Part shown: piece after piece, positions 50,605-62,603 of the stretch
Layout of the letters: each line of letters opens with the position of its first letter
Numbering within the stretch: position 1 is the first letter of the stretch
From: Onchocerca lupi
Taxonomy: Eukaryota > Nematoda > Chromadorea > Rhabditida > Onchocercidae
Assembly (NCBI GenBank): GCA_028564675.1
Contig: JAOVVO010000043.1
Span: forward strand, 1 to 64,000
Reading direction: 5' to 3'
DNA length: 64,000 bases
Notes under the pieces: model-generated
Seen by the model: only the letters and a program-made list of their open reading frames with translations
What the model was told of the DNA's origin: nothing
Database searches by the model: none
Position numbers and translations under genes: made by a program

Positions 50605-52620
50605 AAAATGAAAGAGATATAAGAAAGGAGGAGAGAGGAGGACTTTTTAACGTGTAAATTTAACGACTTTTTAATGTGTAATTCTCTAAAGATTGCTTTG
50701 ACAAATGATTTTTGGAGATAGGCGAGAAAATATCATACATGAACCTTAAACAAAGATACAATTATTAGTTGTATGTTTATCGTGATTATCACTACTAATT
50801 ATTATCATGACTTGCTTTATCTTTAAAATCATGATTATTCTTCAAGATTTATGATTATTCTCATCACAGTTATCTGTTACTTTTATCATTGTTATCATGA
50901 TCGATATGTCTGTCCTTCACCTCATTGGATATCATTAATTTGTAGCATCATCATCAGTCATCTCTCTGAAATCGCTGCCATCTTCTTGATCGCTGATCAG
51001 CAATGAGAAGTTGGTCACATGATAATAATAATGATAATCATCACAGATGACCTGAGATGAATAGATAAACAAAGTGATAAGGAGAAAAATTAAGAAATCG
51101 GCAAATTTTTGGCTTATATTTTTTGAAACAAATAAGCTATTATTAGGAAAGCAAAAACGAAAAATGACGAAGCAAAAGCAACAACAATTATAAAAGCAAT
51201 TACGATAATAAATGCAATAATAAGCAAGATAGCTAGGAGTATCAAATACAAGGACTGCGGTAATTACTGTTATCATTCGATGACACAAAAATATTTGAGA
51301 ATGCAAAATTCAGTCAACATATTGAAAATTTGAAATAATTTGATTTTGTCTAAAGATCACTAGCAGACGATCATTAATATTTATTGTCAAAAATTAATGT
51401 TTCGAAAATCACATTAAAACAAAAAAAATGAACTTTTCACAAAGATAAATTTTTATAATCTTGCAAAAGTAAGATATTTTGATAGAGACAGATTCTTTCT
51501 TTAAGTGAATGTAATAGGGAAATATGATATGATATATTAGCATATAGTGTTTCTAAAACTATCTAAAATGTATATTTCGGAAAAAATCTGATTCAGATAT
51601 ATTAGTTTTCAATGAAGACGTGATGAAAATAAAGTTTTAAATTGGAATGGCTATTCCATGTTTATTCTAGCCTTCACTAAGTTCATTTAGATATTGATCA
51701 CCCTGTATTTTATATATTTTATTTGCCGTACCAATTTTAACCTCCCTAATATTTTACAAATATTACCATTTTCAAATTATGCAAACCTTAATGAGAACAA
51801 GTTCGAAAGTGTTATCCTAGGCTTATTTTTAATAAGCAAGTTGGATTAAATAACAGACATTGCAAACATCAAAATTTCGGACCAGAAACTTAAAAATTTT
51901 ATATATTTAATATTTTTAAAATATTCTGACATATCTAAATACTTCGACATAACTAAATATATTAAAAATTAACATATTTGTTACTTGAATTTCATAAATA
52001 TAATTCATGATTCATGGGTTAGGAAATTTGAAATGTTAATGGATTAATTTAAAACAATAAGAAAGTCGATTAATCAATATAAAGTACAGATGTTTCCTGA
52101 AATGCATTCAACATTCCAGCTGTTTAACCGCTTACTCTATTCCATTAACTTATTAAGCTGTAATGGATAATGATTTGAACTGTAAATAAATTCGATAATT
52201 TAAGACTACTTCGAAAATCAATCAGAATAATTGACCCTTCTGGCCATGCAAAATTCATCGTTTGTTTTATTTCGAATGACTTCTATTTAAACTTGTATTC
52301 CATATTCGGTGTTGGATATTTGTTTTTTGATCTGATCTATCCTTAATTTTTACTTTCATCTATTCACCACTCATGATTTTTGTTTATTGTAATGGCTATT
52401 ATTAAAATTCAGAGATTTTTGAAATCGAAATTTTTTGGCAAGATATTCTGAAAAATGTTTGAAGTAAATCATGTATTTTTAGCAATTTCCTGGAAACGAA
52501 TTTTGATCCTTCATGATTTCATTAGATTAGCTGATTCTATTCAGGCGCTAAGCTCATTAAACAACAAATAAACTGCCACCAAAGACATTAGTATGAATAA
52601 CTATAAAATGATATTTGCAG

Positions 52621-55600
52621 ATGAACCAAGAAGAAGTACTTGGTGCTCAGCGACACATCCTTTCATCAGCCGCTTCATCCAACGATGATATCACTTCAAA
52701 TAGGTGTATTTTATTTATTTTTGAACTTTATGGCAAGAGCAACGAGTTGAAAATTCATCAAATTAGGTCAATATATTATGCAATCAGTTTATCGGCCTAA
52801 GTGGAATCTTTAGGCTTAACAGTTGTGTCGGAATTCTAATCGAATATCTGAAACATAGAAAGACGTCAGTCATTTTAGTTCACTAATTCATTTTACGTAA
52901 TCGCTCATATTTATTATACAATGTGTTTAGTATTTTTCATTTTTGTTAGACTTTTATTTCCAGATCAGCTAATTCACCCTTAGATCAAAAACCAAATATT
53001 TGGCAAATGAACGGACAATCTATCATTAATCAGGTGAAATTTCAGTGCAAATTGGTTCATTATTTGTATTCATTTGAAATAACTTTCAATAGATTTAAAT
53101 TCTGCATTGGTTTTTGAGTTCTGATCTTTTGATCTGACATGTTTCTAACAAAGTTGTAATTATTATCAATAATATTCATTACTGAATATGTTTAAGATTA
53201 GCCAATTGAAATTTGTATTAAATTCTTTTTATGATAAATAGAGAGATTATCTTATGAATACTTCTAAAAAATATTTGAAATGAAGCACGTACTTTTGGGT
53301 AATTTTCGAAAATGAATTTTCATATTTCATGAGTTTATCGAATTAAGAGACTCTGATCAAAATTCATGTTTATGATTACCTTCTCGTTCATAATTAATGA
53401 TTATCTTTTGATTTTCAATAAATTTAGTGTTTCCAAGGAGAATAGCAAGTACTGAATCTCAAGAAATTGAATTTTTTGTAAAGCGAGCAGAATAACTGAA
53501 GAATTTTTTTTTAGTTATCGCCTACCGCTGGTGATCAGGCAAATGTTGGCGAGCCAGCTCAAGCAAGTTCGTCAGCAACCGATTTATCGGCTGATGCTGA
53601 AGGCGTATGGTCACCCGATATTGATCAGGTATTTAAGTATTTCTTCCCGAAAATTATGTATTTCATAGCTTATGATGAATAATAGTTATTTAATACTTTA
53701 TGATTTTTTAATTTTTAATTTAAATTTAAGGCATTTCAAGAAGCTTTGCAAATTTATCCACCATGTGGTCGACGAAAAATTATACTTAGCGATGAAGGGA
53801 AAATGTATGGTAAGCATAAATTTTGTTAAATTTTTGGCATTCCCTACTATTTGCTCTTAATCAGACAAGCATTTTGCCGGATTTGTAAATCATATGGATG
53901 TATACTCTGTGCCTTAAAAAAGTTTTGCATAATGCAAACCTGAGTTCAATAGGTTACGAGTTTGTTTATTAGGCAAAGCGCATGCACTTGTCAATCTTTC
54001 TCCTTTTCGAGCAATATATTAGATGTAATTATTATCTTATTTATAGAAGCGGTATAATTTGAGTTAGCTTTTTGCAGGTTAGAATAGACTGATTGCTCTT
54101 ACCTTTCATTCATTTCGTGCTGTGCTGCATTTGTTTGCTGTAGCGTTGCTGCATGCTTGCATGCATTTAGCCCAGATATCTGCGTGGTGACATTTGTTGT
54201 CAACGGGTGCATGGCCGGTCATTGGAAAGAGGGCAGATGTTTGTCGAGCCTTCTTCAGCATTTTCCTTCGTTATGTCAACCTTCGACCCCCAACCTTGAA
54301 GGATCTCCCTGTGTGCTACCATTTTCCCCTCCGGTATATTTGCATACTTTGAGGGACTTTACCATATCACCTGCAGCGTATTATTATGGCACATCTGCCA
54401 TCAATCCAATCCCTTCTCTTCATCAGTTCTTCGGTAAAGCTATCAATTTTCATGTAAACTGCTTCTCGAAACAGAGACTGAAAGGGATTGAAAGAATGCG
54501 CGAATGAAAGAGTGAAATTAGTCTCGAACTTTGATTTAATTTGTTCATTTCTTGATCAAAACTCCATTATTATTACAATTTCCCTATACCTAATAATTTT
54601 TATTTCATTGCCTGATCTCATTTAACAACTTTTATTAAAATTTTATGTTTTTTGGTAAAAGAAAATTTTTTTTTTTTGGGAAGAAATATGCGCGGAATTC
54701 CATGCCTGTTTATAACCTATAATTAAGTATATATATGAAAGGATGTAGCAATCTATAAAACTACGGTAAATTTTATATCTTTTATTTATAGCCTAAGTGG
54801 CCGATTTATGAGTGTTTCATTTCTTGTCGATTTAATGATCAATAAACTGCATAATTTTGATTGAAAATAATGATTAGCATTGGTAGAAAGAAACAAAAAT
54901 AGAACAGCTGAATATTATTCAGATTCTGTCTACTTTTTAAGCTATTTTGTGTTAATTATTAAATTATTAAGTTATTCAGAAAGAAGCCAATATTAATTTC
55001 ACAGTTCAAAGGTATTGACTTTTAATACATAAAATTTCAGTTTAAACATTTCTTCCTCGAGATTTTTAAAAGGATTTATACGATATATCACTTTATAAAT
55101 TATATATCATTTTATCTAAATATTATTTTCTTCTTAGTAGCGAAATTAATTAATTGATTGAAGTGAACTATGGTCAGAATTTGGAACCCACTTTTATATT
55201 CATAGAACTAAATTTTATGAATCACTGAACTGTGAAGAAGGCGAAAAAATTGATGTAGCTCCTAAACAGTTTATTCTTAATTTTTTTTTTCCATCTTTTT
55301 CACAACTTAAACAATTTCTTCTCGCCAAATTGAAATCAATTTCCTTTTTTTTTTCTTTTTTTTTTTCTAAAATACACAAAGAAATGTTTCCTTCCATTTT
55401 TGCTAAAATAATTTTTTTTTTCCTACGCGAAAATGTCATCAATTTTTTTTTCTTTTAAAATATAAAACCAGCTTTTGTTGAATAACAACACAGCAACAAA
55501 AATTTTCATGTTTTATTGCCATCTTTATATTATTGTTGTCATTTTCATCTCTGTGGAAAGAAACAAAGGCAAGAATGAACAGAAGCAGAATATGAGATTA

Positions 55601-58600
55601 GTTTCTTGAAATGGTTCATCCTAGTTTTTTTATTTTTGTCATTTTTCCTTGCAAAATTAACACTAGGATCCTTAAAAAGTAACAGTGGGTATTGATATTT
55701 CAAGAAAGGATTCATTGAATTGGAAATTTAAAAATGTAAACAAGGGAGCCGAAAATAGAAAAATAATTACAACCTAAAACACTACTCAATCTATTCTCCT
55801 GATCAATTCAATTTTCGTATGACTCATTCCTGCGAGTAAATTTGATGGAACATTAAAAACTTCACTTTTCAATCCTTTATCTATTTTTTCGAGTTCTAAA
55901 TGTTCGGAGTTCTGGACTATTGAATTTTATCCTTTCGGATCGAAGATTAGTAAATTTTCAAGAAGAATGCTGGCTGTTCAGTCTCGATATATTTGGTTGA
56001 CAAAATTTGTTGCTAATGTGGAAAGAAAGCAGCTGGACCTTTTTTATATATAATGATGGTATTGTCCTTGAAATGACCACAATCCTCTATGAAAAATGTA
56101 TCGTTCTGTTGGCTGTTCACGAAAGTCAATCAAAACATTCATGCATCACTGAATTGCATTTACTGAATCAAATGACCTTATAACGAATAGGTCAGGCGAT
56201 AAACAGAATCTAACGTTCAAGTTTGCACATCTGCATGCATAAATTCATGCATCCATAAGTATTAATCTAATATGCATGCAAACTAATATATATTTCACAT
56301 GCATCGATATATATGAACAATTGATATAGTTGTAACTTTCATGCAAAAGTTGAGAGATAATCGATCGGACAAGTGGTTTTTATGATTATCAGAGAGACAC
56401 AAAAGAATAAACTGTTCAGTGATAAGATCTTTGTGATGGTGAATCACGCCTTTATCAGACCGTAAAGCTAGGAAAATAAGCATTTTTATTAAATTGACGC
56501 GAGTTCAATTAATCTCTCATTGCTTTTTTTCCTTGCATGTTTATGTAGTTAATTGCAATTCTTCCGCTGTTAGATAATGAACAGAAACTGATAGACTGAT
56601 ATTAGATGCAATCCTTTGATCAATATAGATTTTTGATTTTGCAGCAGATGTTTTATTTCCCGAAACTTTTAAATTACAGGTCGGAATGAATTAATAGCTC
56701 GATACATCAAAATAAGATGTGGCAAAACAAGGACACGAAAACAGGTTTCATCACATATTCAAGTTCTCGCGCGAAAGAAAGCTCGCGAAACACAAGCTAA
56801 GCTCAAGGTGTGTCAGTTGAATTCGGAACTGTTTTAACGGTAAATCTCTAGTCGATATTTGGACACATATTGCTGTTAGTTCACTTCTCAAATTTTGAAA
56901 AGTATGATGAAATTTAGAAGCCTTAGTACAGGTTTGAACTAAACTTGAATCGATTTAAATTTTCAATTTAAATTTTAAGTCAGCGGAAGCATCTCCGCCA
57001 TCTGCTGTTAGTGCAACTGTTCCTGGTACCAGTGCTGAAACAGAAAAACCGATGTCAACCGCATTGAATAATCTATCGATGATAACGATGAGTAAACAGA
57101 ATGTACTATCTCGGGCACTCTATCCAACACTATGGCCCGCAGGTTTCCCAGCTCCGGCTTCTGCACAAACCGCATTTTCAGCTCAAGACGATCTCAAAGC
57201 TTATCAGCGCATCGTCGAGTAAGTTTCTTTTACAATACTAGGTGAATCAGATACGCTCAAATTGATATGCTTCATTTTTGACTTTTAATTAAAAATTAAT
57301 GTTTCATCTTGTATTAGAAGCAACTTCTAAGCTAGAAATCTTTGAAACTTTTTTCTGCTTTTTGTTATTGAAGCGATGAAAATTTCAGAATAAATGGCTA
57401 CAATAATGGTCGAGTATCGTTGAATGGACAATCACCACCGGTCGAAAAGCTACCACCATCTGTGGCACCTGTTGATGATCGTGCTATCGCTTCTTCAATG
57501 CTTACCTTATGCGGTTTTACAGCTTATGTTGAACCCATTCCAAACAATGTTTCTTCGCGGGTAGATCTCGTTCGAATACCAAAATTTGCCGATGAGCCTC
57601 TTGAGGTTAAATTTTCATGACTGCACCAATCATAGAAGTATAAGATTTTGATTATTACCGTATAATAAGAAGTACATTTTGCCAAGTAATCAAACTTATT
57701 CCGTTTCTCTCAAAGTTCCAAGAAGATGATCAGATATTGGAAAAAAATTGGAAAAACTAGACGAAATTTTATAAGAAATTTTATAAATGAACTCGACAAC
57801 TTTTTAGAATATTTGTATATTCCATGCTCTTTTAAGCGTACTGAAATCGCTCCATTCGACATGCATTGTCCTATTATCATTAGATTATCAGTATTTTAGT
57901 GCATAATTGTTCCAAACTTTCTCCATAAGCAAGTTTTCTTGAGGAACTTGCTGTCTTTGTCTTGGTATCATACTTTAGTTTTTCTAACTGAAATATATTT
58001 ACTGTAAATGTGTTGCATAGATTATCTAATCAGATTTTAATTAGGGTGGATTTTCCTTTTACTCATCCTCTTCTTACTTGCTAGCAGGATGAGGAAGAGA
58101 TGATTGTTACTGGAAAGATTACGCTTAAATCACGTTTAAGAGCCGAAACAAATGTTTTAAATAAAAGAGAGCAAAGAGATCAAAGCATATTTGATAAATA
58201 AGAAGAAAATTTTCTTATTGTAAAAGCAATCAGAAAAGAAAAAGGCATCATGGCTAAAATGATGATGAGGAATGAATGGTTCTGTATTAAAAATTGAAAA
58301 ATTGCTGGAAGAGTCATGTCATATTGAGTAAAAATCACAAGTCTAATTATTACGTGATTTAAAGGGTTATTTTTCATAAAAAATAATCCCTTTGTCAATT
58401 TGATTCGGAGGAATCAGGAAATCAGAATCACACGATTTTTAAAGGATTTTATTCATTACTTGTTTGTAGACCTTCAAGTTGGAAGATATAGCAGAGAAAT
58501 ATCCGCCAGTGCTCGGTGAATTATTTGCTGCGGGACCTCGTGACGGCTTTTTCTTAGTGAAATGTTGGGCTAACATCGAATTCTCTCTACCGGATGATAA

Positions 58601-59520
58601 TTCTGCTCTTTATGCAGTTGATAGTTTCTACGAAAGTGCCCAACGATTTGATATTACAGTATCCACGAAAGTATGCTCATTTGGTAAACAAGTGATCGAA
58701 AAAGTTGAAGTAAGTTCAATTTTCAACATTAAATTTTCTCAATACTATGCCATAGTAATTGATTTAGTGTTCGTACTTGTTTTTTATCCATTTCTTCATT
58801 AACTATTTTAAAAAGTTAGGGTTGATAATTTTCGAAGCTCATCGAATCTTGAGTCCTTATCTAGTATCCAAAAAGTGGTAAGCTGTTGTTAGTAGTAGCT
58901 TTAATTTATAATTAGAAAGGTTGAATTCAGCACTTTTAGTCATCATTAATTTGTCTTTCTATTAGAATCTAAAGATCAATGCTAGCATTAATTATATTGT
59001 GACCTTTTCCAGATCTATTCACCGATTGAAAATGGAAGAAAATTTAATTTTCGATTGGAAGGATCGCCTATGTGTGAATATATGGTGAAATTTGTTGCAG
59101 AGTTGAAGAAATTACAAAGCCATGACTTGATGAATAGCGTCTTATATAATTTCACAATATTACAGGTAATACTGGTATTATGGAAGTTTTCATGCTTCTT
59201 GATAAGCCTATGATCCATTTTCTCGGCAATCTTTGCTCATCAATTGCTTAAGTAGTAATATCTGCAACATTTTTCGTCTTCATAATTCATATTTTTGGAT
59301 TGATAAACTCCAATGTTGTCGAAATGTCGATAAAATGGATTGTATAACGTAAGTGACTATACGCCACTTTAATTTTTTATCAAGTTTTCTTTCAGCTAAA
59401 CATTTTCAGGTGGTGACAAATCGTGATACGAAAGAACCCTTGATGGTGATCGGTTTCGTTTTTGAGGTATCACCGGTACCAGAATCGACGTGTCGCTTGT
59501 ACAGACTTGTTGCAGGATAA
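52621..59520 (+). CDS. egl-44: TEAD/Scalloped transcription factor EGL-44 (10 exons)
   Basis: TEA-domain DNA-binding protein, the nuclear partner of Yorkie/YAP-type and Vestigial-type coactivators; C. elegans EGL-44 controls neuron identity. Exons are 52621..52703, 52964..53033, 53515..53628, 53731..53809, 56680..56807, 56980..57218, 57389..57605, 58470..58709, 59013..59165 and 59410..59520; 477 residues. The TEA domain spans about 81-155: VWSPDID, FQEALQIYPPCGRRKI, GRNELIARYIKIRCGKTRTR, KQVSSHIQVLARKKARE. A Pro/Ser/Ala-rich linker follows. The C-terminal coactivator-binding domain (about 265-477) includes KCWANIEFSLPDD, FYESAQRFDITVSTKVCSFG, KVEIYSPIENGR, SPMCEYMVKFV, VVTNRDTKEPLMVIGFVFEVS and the end CRLYRLVAG. 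The start ATG directly follows an acceptor (tttgcag|ATG), consistent with trans-splicing or a noncoding upstream exon. A 2.87-kb intron splits the TEA domain; all other introns are 100-860 bp. Confidence 0.95.
53810..56679 (+). other. Long intron splitting the TEA domain; holds a possible alternative exon
   Basis: A GC-richer open segment (about 54157-54433) is open in one frame and ends at a donor, CAG TTC TTC G|GTAAAG, in phase 1. That is the phase required by the following egl-44 exon, so an alternative 5' exon starting at the in-frame ATG at 54211 could splice into the second half of the TEA domain. Poly-T/poly-A tracts near 55280-55450 fill the rest. No other gene is seen in the intron. 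Confidence 0.35.
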
Positions 59521-62500
59521 GAAATTGTCATGCAGGAATAAAAAAATTTCTGGCTGTTAGAAGGTATCAGGCTTAGGATTCATCAGGATTCAAAATGAAA
59601 TAGAGAATCAGGAAAACTTTTCAATACCGGTGGTAAAATATGTATTTATATTTTTGAGTTATTTTTTATCTTTTTAAACTTGCCTTTTAGCAACTTTGCC
59701 TACTTTCTATGAACATTATGCGCTGTTATCCAAATTGTTCTCATTTCTAAAGGCACTGTATTTGTTTCTCATTATGATTGTTTCTTTGTTCGTTGCTTTT
59801 TTTTTTTTTTAATTTAGCAATTTTTTGTACATATCAGATTTGCACTTGAAATACTAAAAGGTTTTTGCAATTTGATTGCCTATTAATACTGAAAAATTCA
59901 TTTTACTGATCTATGATAATTTGTGATTCAAATCACCGCAACTAGTTAGTACTTCTTTCAATTCATCAAAAATTGTTAACTGTAGGTATTTATTTCAAGC
60001 TTCATGTCAAGATATAGAGTAGCTTAGGAGATGCTTTAGATTGGCAGTGATCTGGGACAGTTTTGCTTCATGTACCATTGAAACCATTGGAACTGTCTGC
60101 TGCAGTGTTTGAGCCCATTCCTCGAGAAAAAAGTATTTCTGTATTTTTTCATTTCGCTTCGCAAGAAAGAAAGCAAGATTTTTTCAAGATTTCACTGTAT
60201 TATTTTCTCAAATTGAATTTTTCTCTCGAAAAAATAATGCAATTTCTGCCTTTTTGTCGAGCAAATATGTGCATTTTGTTTAAAACTTTCTTGTCTCCAA
60301 TTTTCAATTTGCATTTATTAAGCTGTTAAATGAAATATACGTGTTTCTTTATGTTTTCCGTTTGTTTTTCCATGTTTTCAAATAGATGTTGTTGGAAGAG
60401 AGTCATTGCAAATGTTTGTTTCGAAGTATTGTTACTTCATTTTCTCCTTTGAATGGTTATATATATCTTCCGTAAAAATCCGAATAATGGCTCGAATCGT
60501 ATATGAACTAATGGTACAATTTTAGACCAAGTTTCTCATTCCATTAAACTATTTAAGTGTTATGAAAAGAAAAAATATATAATCTTTATTAACTAATTCT
60601 ACCAATTGCCTTTTCTATTGTTCATTTATTTGGATTTTCTCGAATTGTAAGATCTTTTTAAATACGAAATTGTTGAAGTTTAACATGATAGTTGAAGTTT
60701 CAAACTTTTGTTATAAACAATGCATCTGTTATCTTCCATTCGTAATATTGGCAATTTATATTTGTATAATTGTGTAAATAAAATTTTTAAAATGAAATTG
60801 GTAATGTATTGTGTCGAAATTTCCATACAAAGTTGTGAAAGAAATAGGATTTTGAAGCATCGATGTTGTCAACACTCTTGAAAGATTCGCTTCTTATGCA
60901 GTAGATGGTAGTTACTTGGTTTTTGAAAAACTTGGGCTGATTAGGTTTCCCCAAAAAATAATATTTTTGTCGCAATTGTAACAAATTTTCCTTCTAAGTA
61001 GTTTTACAACTGAAGACTTACCCTTAATTTACCTCGATTCCATTCCTCGCGGGATCATTTCTCGGTCTTTTCTAATTATTTATACTGTATGTATAAGATG
61101 AAAATATTCAACGCTTTATAACATATCAATGTTACAAAGAAATGTGAATTAATAGTATTAAAGTTTTATGATTTAGGAACTTCTAACATCGTTGAAAGAG
61201 TGCTGCCAATTAACAAAAAGCCATGAATCGAAGAAGAATGAATTATTCAAAAATTACTGACCAACAAAAGATTTTAGCCAACTAGTGCAGAGATTCGTTT
61301 CAGACTTTAATATTTGAATTTTTCCAAAAACTATTGAATGGCGATGGTAAGACAGTCTCGTTGAAGTATATTTCTTCGAAAATTTGACAATGACGTGTGT
61401 TTCGTTGATTCCACCACATAATGTCTTTCAAAGAATATTTGATCGAAATGAGTAGAAAGAAAGGTGATCGTTTATAAAGGCCATTATCTCACTCATATTT
61501 AGCCATGAATAGTAGTCCTTCATATTGAAATATGGGAAGGTATTCAGTGATTCTCCTTCAGAGTAACGCTTGATAAGGGGTCAATTATATTTTATTCCAT
61601 TTATATTCAGTCGATAATTTCGCAAGCTCTATTGAAATCTAACTCCATTTATTATATGAGGCAATCAAATTTTATTGATTATTGGAAAGCTTTCCAAATT
61701 TCACTTTTAAACTTTGCAATTTTATCAGAATTACATGAAATTATCCCGGTTCTCGTTCAATTCTTGCTTATTTATAGGAGATGAGAACTTTATTCTCTGC
61801 AAGCGTAGTTGAGAAATTTATTTATTGGTCACCTTAAAACAGAGCAATTAAAAGTGAGGGAAAAACTTTGCATATTTAAATTGAAATTAAAAACAGAAAG
61901 TGCGAACAACCTCATTGATTTTAACAAATTCTTATTTATTTTCCCTGCTGTCAATAATTTTCATTATGCCATTTTCCTGACAAATATTAATGCTAATAGC
62001 ATCGCAGCTTTTTGCAGAAATGCTCGAACAGGTGCATATTGTTGACGAATTTGATTATAAAGAGTCTCCAATGAGCTTCAACTATTTGCATTTCAGTTCG
62101 CCTCTGTGGTGACGTCAAATTTCAACTTTAAGTTTAAACTGGCACTCCGTGCAATGAAAGCACGTAATGCATTTGTCAATTTGCTCTGAAGTTGTAAGAT
62201 TCGCAGAGACTTCTTCAAAGTTTGCCATTTGTTGAGTCATTCGAAAGTTTTGCATTTGCTTCTTCTCGCAGCAACACAATACTTTTTAACTGCTTCTTCT
62301 TGTGTCTGTACTGCAGTTCTAGATATTGCTTCTTGCTTTTGAGATAAGAATATGACTGGGTTGATTTTGACAACCTGATGACTAATCCGGTCCATAACAC
62401 ATATTACTGCAACAATTTCAACTTCTAATAAACAAAGTTTGCTAAACTGAAATAAGATTTCATTATTTGATGCTACAAAATTTGCATTATTTATTACTAA

Positions 62501-62603
62501 AATACATAATAATATTTTTATTAAAGCAATCTAAAAGATAAGTAAACAAATACAAATTTATTACATATATATAGAAGCATTCATAGAGATCGGATATGAA
62601 CTA
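59521..62603. other. Convergent intergenic region, egl-44 and zinc-finger gene
   Basis: It holds the 3' UTRs of two genes that face each other. An AATAAA at 60777-60782 is a possible egl-44 poly(A) signal, although it lies 1.25 kb past the stop. From about 61900 to 62400 the minus strand reads in coding-like fragments in shifting frames; this is treated as a separate feature. The remainder shows nothing. Confidence 0.5.
61900..62401 (-). pseudogene. Frame-broken coding-like segment, unknown family
   Basis: On the minus strand, successive blocks look protein-like but lie in different frames: VMDRISHQVVKINPVIFLSQ followed by KQEAISRTAVQTQEEAVKKY; then MTQQMANFEEVSANLTTSEQ with a cysteine-rich end (CITCFHCTEC) and a TGA; then SSLETLYNQIRQQYAPVRAF followed by a hydrophobic stretch (AAMLLALIFV). 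No single frame covers them, and I found no convincing introns. This pattern suggests a decayed gene or an unmodelled short-intron gene between egl-44 and the zinc-finger gene. I recognise no domain. Confidence 0.27.

Larger units (their letters stand above)
38137..52620. other. 14.5-kb gene-poor interval between vrk-1 and egl-44
   Basis: No confirmed gene. It contains microsatellites, a GC-richer island (about 43.48-44.35 kb), a smaller one around 46.4-46.8 kb, and several orphan ORFs listed separately (38929-39186, 43795-44124 and 47341-47691). Both flanking genes are read rightward, so most of this could be upstream regulatory or 5' UTR sequence for egl-44. Two adjacent weak ORFs at 41776-41838 (-) and 41958-42122 (+) look mildly coding-like but lack partners. 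Confidence 0.5.

Noticed and set aside
50935..51306. 123-codon minus-strand ORF
   Set aside because: Composition is dominated by Tyr, Cys, Phe and Ile from simple AT-rich and TGATAA-type repeats on the other strand. Only the last 20 residues look protein-like and no splice partner was seen.
60063..60329. 88-codon plus-strand ORF in the egl-44 3' region
   Set aside because: The second half is phenylalanine- and leucine-rich from T-runs. It lies where the egl-44 3' UTR is expected and has no family match.
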